The position numbers and the translations under genes were made by a program. Of a DNA stretch of 42,371 nucleotides, positions 38,813-42,371 are shown piece by piece. The stretch comes from Polymyxa betae. Taxonomy: Eukaryota; Endomyxa; Phytomyxea; Plasmodiophorida; Plasmodiophoridae. The DNA lies in contig RBZT01000513.1 of assembly GCA_003693705.1 (NCBI GenBank), positions 1-42,371 of the forward strand, given 5' to 3'. Each line of letters begins with the position of its first letter. The stretch's first letter is position 1. Below the pieces are notes generated by a model. It did no database searches and was not told where the DNA came from. It saw only the letters and a list, made by a program, of their open reading frames with translations.

Positions 38813-39404
38813 AGTGTTCTGCTTTGTCATTTCGGCAACAGCCATTAATGATGCTCGATCTTCTCCGATCGCTTATTGTTAGGGTTCGAAAAGATCCAAA
38901 GTAGCAGTGTTTATAATTAACAACGAATCAATTGCAAAAAGTCAGCTGGCCACGCTGGCATTGAATGGGTATTCTTGGGTGAGAGGCCATCACTGTTCTC
39001 GAATAAATGCCTTAGAATTACTTGGAGCTTCAAACTGTTGGATAGAATTTGGGATTAGGGTTTTTTTAAATAGGGTTATAGGGTTTCTGATTCTCTCGCG
39101 ACATTCCGGCTCTGGCTCTGACCAAGCAGGATCCGATCCTCCGAATAAACAGTCTCGATTCCGGTCTCTATCGTTTCTCACGTTTAGATCAGCGATCAAT
39201 CAGGGTGTGGTGCCCTCAAACGCTTTCGGCCTCGGAGAAAACTTTTATAGTCTACAGCTACCAAGTACTCCAACTCTCAAGTCGGACGATTCACCTTGAC
39301 GAGCGCAATATCAGCTCCAACATCGGAACGACCCCGGCCATACAAATAGCAACCGCCGATCAACCGAGCATCGTCTGCAGACGGGATCGGCCTCGGCTTC
39401 CCAA

Positions 39405-39680
39405 TCAGAGCGTCATGCCGATAGCTCGAACAAATCCGTCTACCAAATGCTCTACATTTACGGGAGCGCCTGCAGGGCGTTCAAACCGTTGGCACCGGAT
39501 ATCAAAGTCGAATGGTTGAGTGTGACGGGCATCTGCAAACAGTACCACCTTGTGATTGTCGCCATCGTTCTTCTCTTCTAATCGGCTAGTCGCCACAGCA
39601 TGCAAGGAATCCAATATTTTTTGGCATGAGGCGCCCGTGTCGAGCAAATGTCTCGCTTGCCACAAATATTTTGGATACAT
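39405..39680 (-). pseudogene. Degenerate unassigned ORF
   Basis: A 91-codon minus-strand reading (HLLDTGASCQKILDSLHAV...) continues after a frame change into another protein-like stretch at 39300-39420 (ADDARLIGGCYLYGRGRSD). The LLDTGAS string recalls a retropepsin active site, but the rest does not support that. It may be a decayed gene or element fragment. Confidence 0.25.
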
Positions 39681-39730
39681 TCATATCCTCATCGGCAATT
39701 GTGGACGAACGCAGATATCAGTTGCACCCA

Positions 39731-40012
39731 TGAGTGACAGCGAAGAAATTGACAGCATTCTCGGCGATGATGATGACTCCCAACCTTGGACAGAGGACGA
39801 AAATCAGTGAACAATTCTTCCGATGATGAGGAGCAACTTATGTCGTTAAGTTTTGCCCACCTGGAGGGCGACAGGATCGAGAGCAATTTGAAAAGGATGT
39901 CGATCAAGAGCCATTATCCATTCCCGTCGACCAACAGTTTTTCGCTGTCACAATCAAGACCAAGCTACTACATCACCGTTTGTCCAACACATGCATATAC
40001 GTCTTAACTGCG
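39731..40012 (+). pseudogene. Acidic protein fragment, frame-broken
   Basis: ATG 39731 opens an acidic Ser/Asp-rich reading (MSDSEEIDSILGDDDD) that stops at 39810; a second acidic reading in another frame continues (SSDDEEQLMSLSFAHLEGDR) to 40007. Neither a plausible intron nor a family was found. It may be a genuine N-terminus with a misread join, or a broken gene. Confidence 0.25.
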
Positions 40013-40093
40013 TTTTGTCCCAACAAGACGGAAGACCTACCTGCCTATAATCTCAACTGAAAGCTAGCGCTATTCATTGGTGATATATCTATT

Positions 40094-41067
40094 TTGGCCG
40101 TCAAGCCGCCAGAGAGCAAGGTTAAACGAATCATTAGAACGCTAGAGGAAGAGGGCCATTCGGTAGCGATGGCCACCGTTTTGGAAATGCGGCGACGAGA
40201 TGATGCTACCTACCAACGAACCAGTAACCGGTGTCTCAATCACGTGGCAAGCCCATTCCGTTTGAGGACCCGCACAAAGCTCTTTGTGCTTCTGGAGGAA
40301 TCTCGAAGGTGCGATTTAGTTCGATACAACGCGAAACACAAGGTGCACAATTCAAGAATTACTTGGGCGTCGCTTTCAACGAACAGAGCCCCTTCACGAA
40401 CCAGATGTACTGGCGGATTTTGGCGTTACTTGGAACATTCCGCACATGTTTGTGTTTAAGGGGTTCCCAATGTCGTTGGTCAAGAATGATCCAGAGCTGC
40501 AAGGGATTCATGCTTGCATCTAACCTGAAATCACCCATTGGATCAAGGCTTCAAAAAATCCAGACATGATCCTATAAAAGGACTCAAGGGTCTGCAAGTT
40601 CAAGCGAGCGCCCAGGAATCCTTGTTCCATCGACTGCTCGAAATGCAACGTACTGGCGATTACTCTGCAATGTTCGGCCACCGCATATAGAGTATCGTAT
40701 CGAGAAGCGCCACCTTTCCCAGACTGTGAAAACGCTAATAACTCGAGGTCTTTTCACGTGGACTGGACTCAAGGAATATTTAGGTAATTCCAATATGAAA
40801 TCGCTATTTTTGATGTAATGATCGGATCCTATTTCAGGTGATGGCATTCAACGATGCATTATAACCGACAAGTTTGCGAAACTAGTCCCGTTTCTCGCGC
40901 AAAAGGCAAAGTCTGCTCTGTGGGATCTTAAAGGGCATCCATTGGAAGACGACCGCATGAAAATTATAGAAATCTGGAATTTCTTGGGACTCAACAGCTA
41001 CTGGCGCCGAGAACTAGCCATGGCAATACAAGCGGACCTGTCAAGATGGATAGTACTCGCGCCCTAA
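40094..41067 (+). pseudogene. Unrecognised multi-exon or frame-shifted coding remnant
   Basis: Protein-like sequence runs to TAA 41067 in several frames: KVKRIIRTLEEEGHSVAM (40115-40170), KPIPFEDPHKALCASGG (40247-40300), WNIPHMFVFKGFPMSL (40430-40480), then a more continuous part from about 40590 joined by a possible intron (about 40782-40838) to the terminal stretch ending RRELAMAIQADLSRW. Only the last join is convincing (GT...TTTCAG, with protein-like sequence on both sides). I do not recognise the family. It is either a gene with unusual exons or a decayed one; it ends 7 nt before the hairpin of the Rep-containing segment. Confidence 0.35.
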
Positions 41068-41073
41068 CGCCGT

Positions 41074-41155
41074 AATCAAAAGTGCGTGATTCCTTACAAA
41101 GCTGACCCCCCGCGGCCTCCTAGGAGGCTGCGCTGCCTGTCGCGCACTTTTGATT
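41074..41155. repeat. Inverted repeat with central palindrome upstream of Rep-like ORF
   Basis: AATCAAAAGTGCG (41074-41086) is matched in reverse complement at 41143-41155, with imperfect extension outward. Between them lies a perfect 14-nt palindrome, GCCTCCTAGGAGGC (41115-41128). A stem-loop in front of a Rep gene could be a replication origin or the terminal repeat of an element. No canonical CRESS nonanucleotide was seen in the loop. Confidence 0.6.
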
Positions 41156-41309
41156 CGGGCGTATCAGCCATCGCGCCCCATTCAGGGGTTAGCGCCGGTA
41201 TCAGGAGGGCTGCGCTGTGCGTCACGGAGTTGGTGTAGTATGTGTTTGCGCCCTAATCAAGGGAGGGCGCCGGTTTCAAACTGCGGTTCGGGATTTTGTC
41301 ATTTGTCTT

Positions 41310-41744
41310 ATGTCGGCGTTTGTCGACGTTGAGGCGTCGGATGACCCTCGTCCCGGTCCTGGTGGTGGGCGGCCCGGTGCCGGGAGGCCGAGCCGTGGAG
41401 GCCGCTCTCCCGAAGGTAAGTATTTTAATGTCACTGTGTACTATGGTGAGGACGTTAATCTGGAGGCCGCTCGCCGTACTGTGCTGTCCTGTTATGAGCG
41501 GAATGCGTGTATTTTTGTTGTCTACGGCGAGGAGATATGTCCTGACACTGGTCGTCCGCACCTTCAAGTTTATATTGAGTTCTCCGCTAAGCGTCGGTGT
41601 AACTCCGTCAAGGATATGTTTTCTCCGTACAACCCTCATATTGATATTGTCGCCAAGGGTGTCAAGTCCCGTCCTCGTATTCTAAATGGAGCGGTGTCAG
41701 GCGTTCTGTTATGCCACCAAACAAGGAGACCACCCATACAATAA
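41310..41744 (+). pseudogene. CRESS-type Rep (HUH endonuclease) homologue, truncated and frame-broken
   Basis: The ORF begins with a Gly/Pro/Arg-rich leader and enters a Rep-like endonuclease domain. A motif I-like strand (FNVTVYY) is followed by a clear motif II (TGRPHLQVYIEF, the H-U-Q form typical of CRESS-DNA Reps), then KRRCNSVKDMF and a HIDIVAKG segment. The expected motif III (Tyr and Lys near AFCYATK) appears only in another frame, at about 41686-41730, so the reading is broken there. No superfamily 3 helicase domain follows; a palindromic repeat begins at 41721. Such Reps drive rolling-circle replication in CRESS viruses and plasmids, and related copies are often integrated in protist genomes. 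The start could be 41217 or 41310. Non-functional as it stands. Confidence 0.7.
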
Positions 41745-42054
41745 TCCAAAAAATGACAAAAAAAATCAAAAATGACAAACCCTAATCCAAAAATGACAAA
41801 CCCTAATCCAAAAATGACACATTAAAAGGTCTTTTAATAGTTGACAAACCCTAATCCAAAAATGACAAACCCTAATCCAAAAATGACACATTAAAAGGTC
41901 TTTACAAAAATGACAAACCCTAATCCAAAAATGACACATTAAAGACCTTTTAATGTGTCATTTTTGGATTAGGGTTTGTCATTTTTGGATTAGGGTTTGT
42001 CATTTTTGAATTTTTTTGTCATTTTTTGGATTATTGTATGGGTGGTCTCCTTGT
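41721..42054. repeat. 334-nt palindromic element with 21-nt repeats
   Basis: The first about 115 nt (from ACAAGGAGACCACCCATACA) recur almost perfectly as the reverse complement at the other end (to 42054), making long terminal inverted repeats. The interior consists of copies of a 21-nt unit (TGACAAACCCTAATCCAAAA plus A) alternating with ACATTAAAAGGTCTTT. It resembles a foldback or MITE-type element. No clear target-site duplication was found. It abuts the Rep-like ORF. Confidence 0.8.
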
Positions 42055-42371
42055 CTGTGGTGTTAAAAAAAATGATTTTTTTTTTAAACTTTTCAAAAAA
42101 ATCGGGATTAAACCCATATATTAATCCAAATCATCCGCACCTAACCAGTTTTATATTTTAAATTGATTTTAAATTATATAAAAAAACATAAACAGTAATT
42201 AATCTATATGTTTTTGATAATCAATTTTTATATTTTTTAGAACTCGCAAAAAAACTTCAAAACTCGCAAAAATGGTAAAAATAAGTCGCAAAATACCTTT
42301 TTTGTATGGTCGCAAAACTCAAAAAAATCAAAAAAAAAATTTCCATATGTTTTTTCATTTCCAAAAAAAAA
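42055..42371. repeat. A/T-rich low-complexity tail
   Basis: About 300 nt dominated by A and T runs, with several copies of a CTCGCAAAA / GTCGCAAAA motif (42243-42320). No coding potential. It may be degenerate tandem repeat or subtelomeric DNA at a contig end. Confidence 0.6.

Noticed and set aside
39300-39420. Trypsin-like motif (ADIALVKV) on the minus strand
   Set aside because: No catalytic His or Ser motif occurs at the expected spacing, and the frame is broken.
39405-39680. Retroviral-type aspartic protease (LLDTGAS)
   Set aside because: Only the short string matches; the rest lacks the flap and the second conserved motif, and no reverse transcriptase or integrase is nearby.
40847-41067. 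Ty3-type reverse transcriptase end (NFLGLNSYWRR)
   Set aside because: The resemblance to the LGL-YYRRF element is short; the expected YxDD box and RNase H residues are absent.

Overview
The window is nuclear DNA from a unicellular eukaryote. Almost every gene is cut by short GT-AG introns (most about 45-60 nt), and the products are eukaryotic: phosducin-like, F-box, UBR4/BIG, CEP162, 14-3-3, VPS50/syndetin and a ZNFX1-type helicase. CEP162, a centriole and transition-zone protein, implies a ciliated or flagellated stage. The lineage cannot be fixed from sequence alone; a free-living or parasitic protist (for example a rhizarian or stramenopile) would fit, while plant, animal and fungus fit less well. 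No operons, CRISPR arrays, rRNA or tRNA genes were recognised.

Layout. 1-10038 (minus) is one very large gene, running off the left edge, for a secreted or surface membrane protein: signal peptide, Thr/Gln-rich linker, CUB-like domains, Ig/filamin-like repeats, RCC1-like repeats, a PMP-type beta-helix, Cys-rich GCC2/GCC3-like modules and a multi-pass membrane tail. After a 1.25 kb gene-free stretch come five plus-strand genes: phosducin-like (11295-12339), F-box (12849-14046), a UBR4/BIG homologue (14291-22363), a CEP162 homologue (about 22617-27029) and 14-3-3 (27374-28385). Three minus-strand genes follow: a small linker-histone-like winged-helix protein (28605-29235), VPS50/syndetin (29600-32925) and a ZNFX1-like SF1 helicase (34092-37891).

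From about 38 kb to the right end the character changes. 38.0-41.07 kb holds only scattered, frame-shifting coding fragments. At 41.07-41.74 kb a hairpin precedes an ORF related to the Rep (HUH endonuclease) of CRESS-DNA viruses and elements; it is frame-broken near motif III and runs straight into a 334-nt palindrome (41721-42054) built on 21-nt repeats containing CCCTAAT. The last 300 nt are A/T-rich low-complexity sequence. This end looks like a repeat-rich, possibly subtelomeric, segment with a decayed integrated element.

The housekeeping genes cover ubiquitin signalling (UBR4/BIG, F-box), endosomal recycling (VPS50), cilium assembly (CEP162), phosphoserine reading (14-3-3), G-protein or chaperonin regulation (phosducin-like) and RNA surveillance (ZNFX1-like). 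They share no single pathway, as is usual for eukaryotic gene neighbourhoods. Exon joins for the phosducin-like, F-box, UBR4, 14-3-3, histone-like and helicase genes were checked for reading phase by hand; starts and some joins in the large surface protein, CEP162 and VPS50 are less certain.
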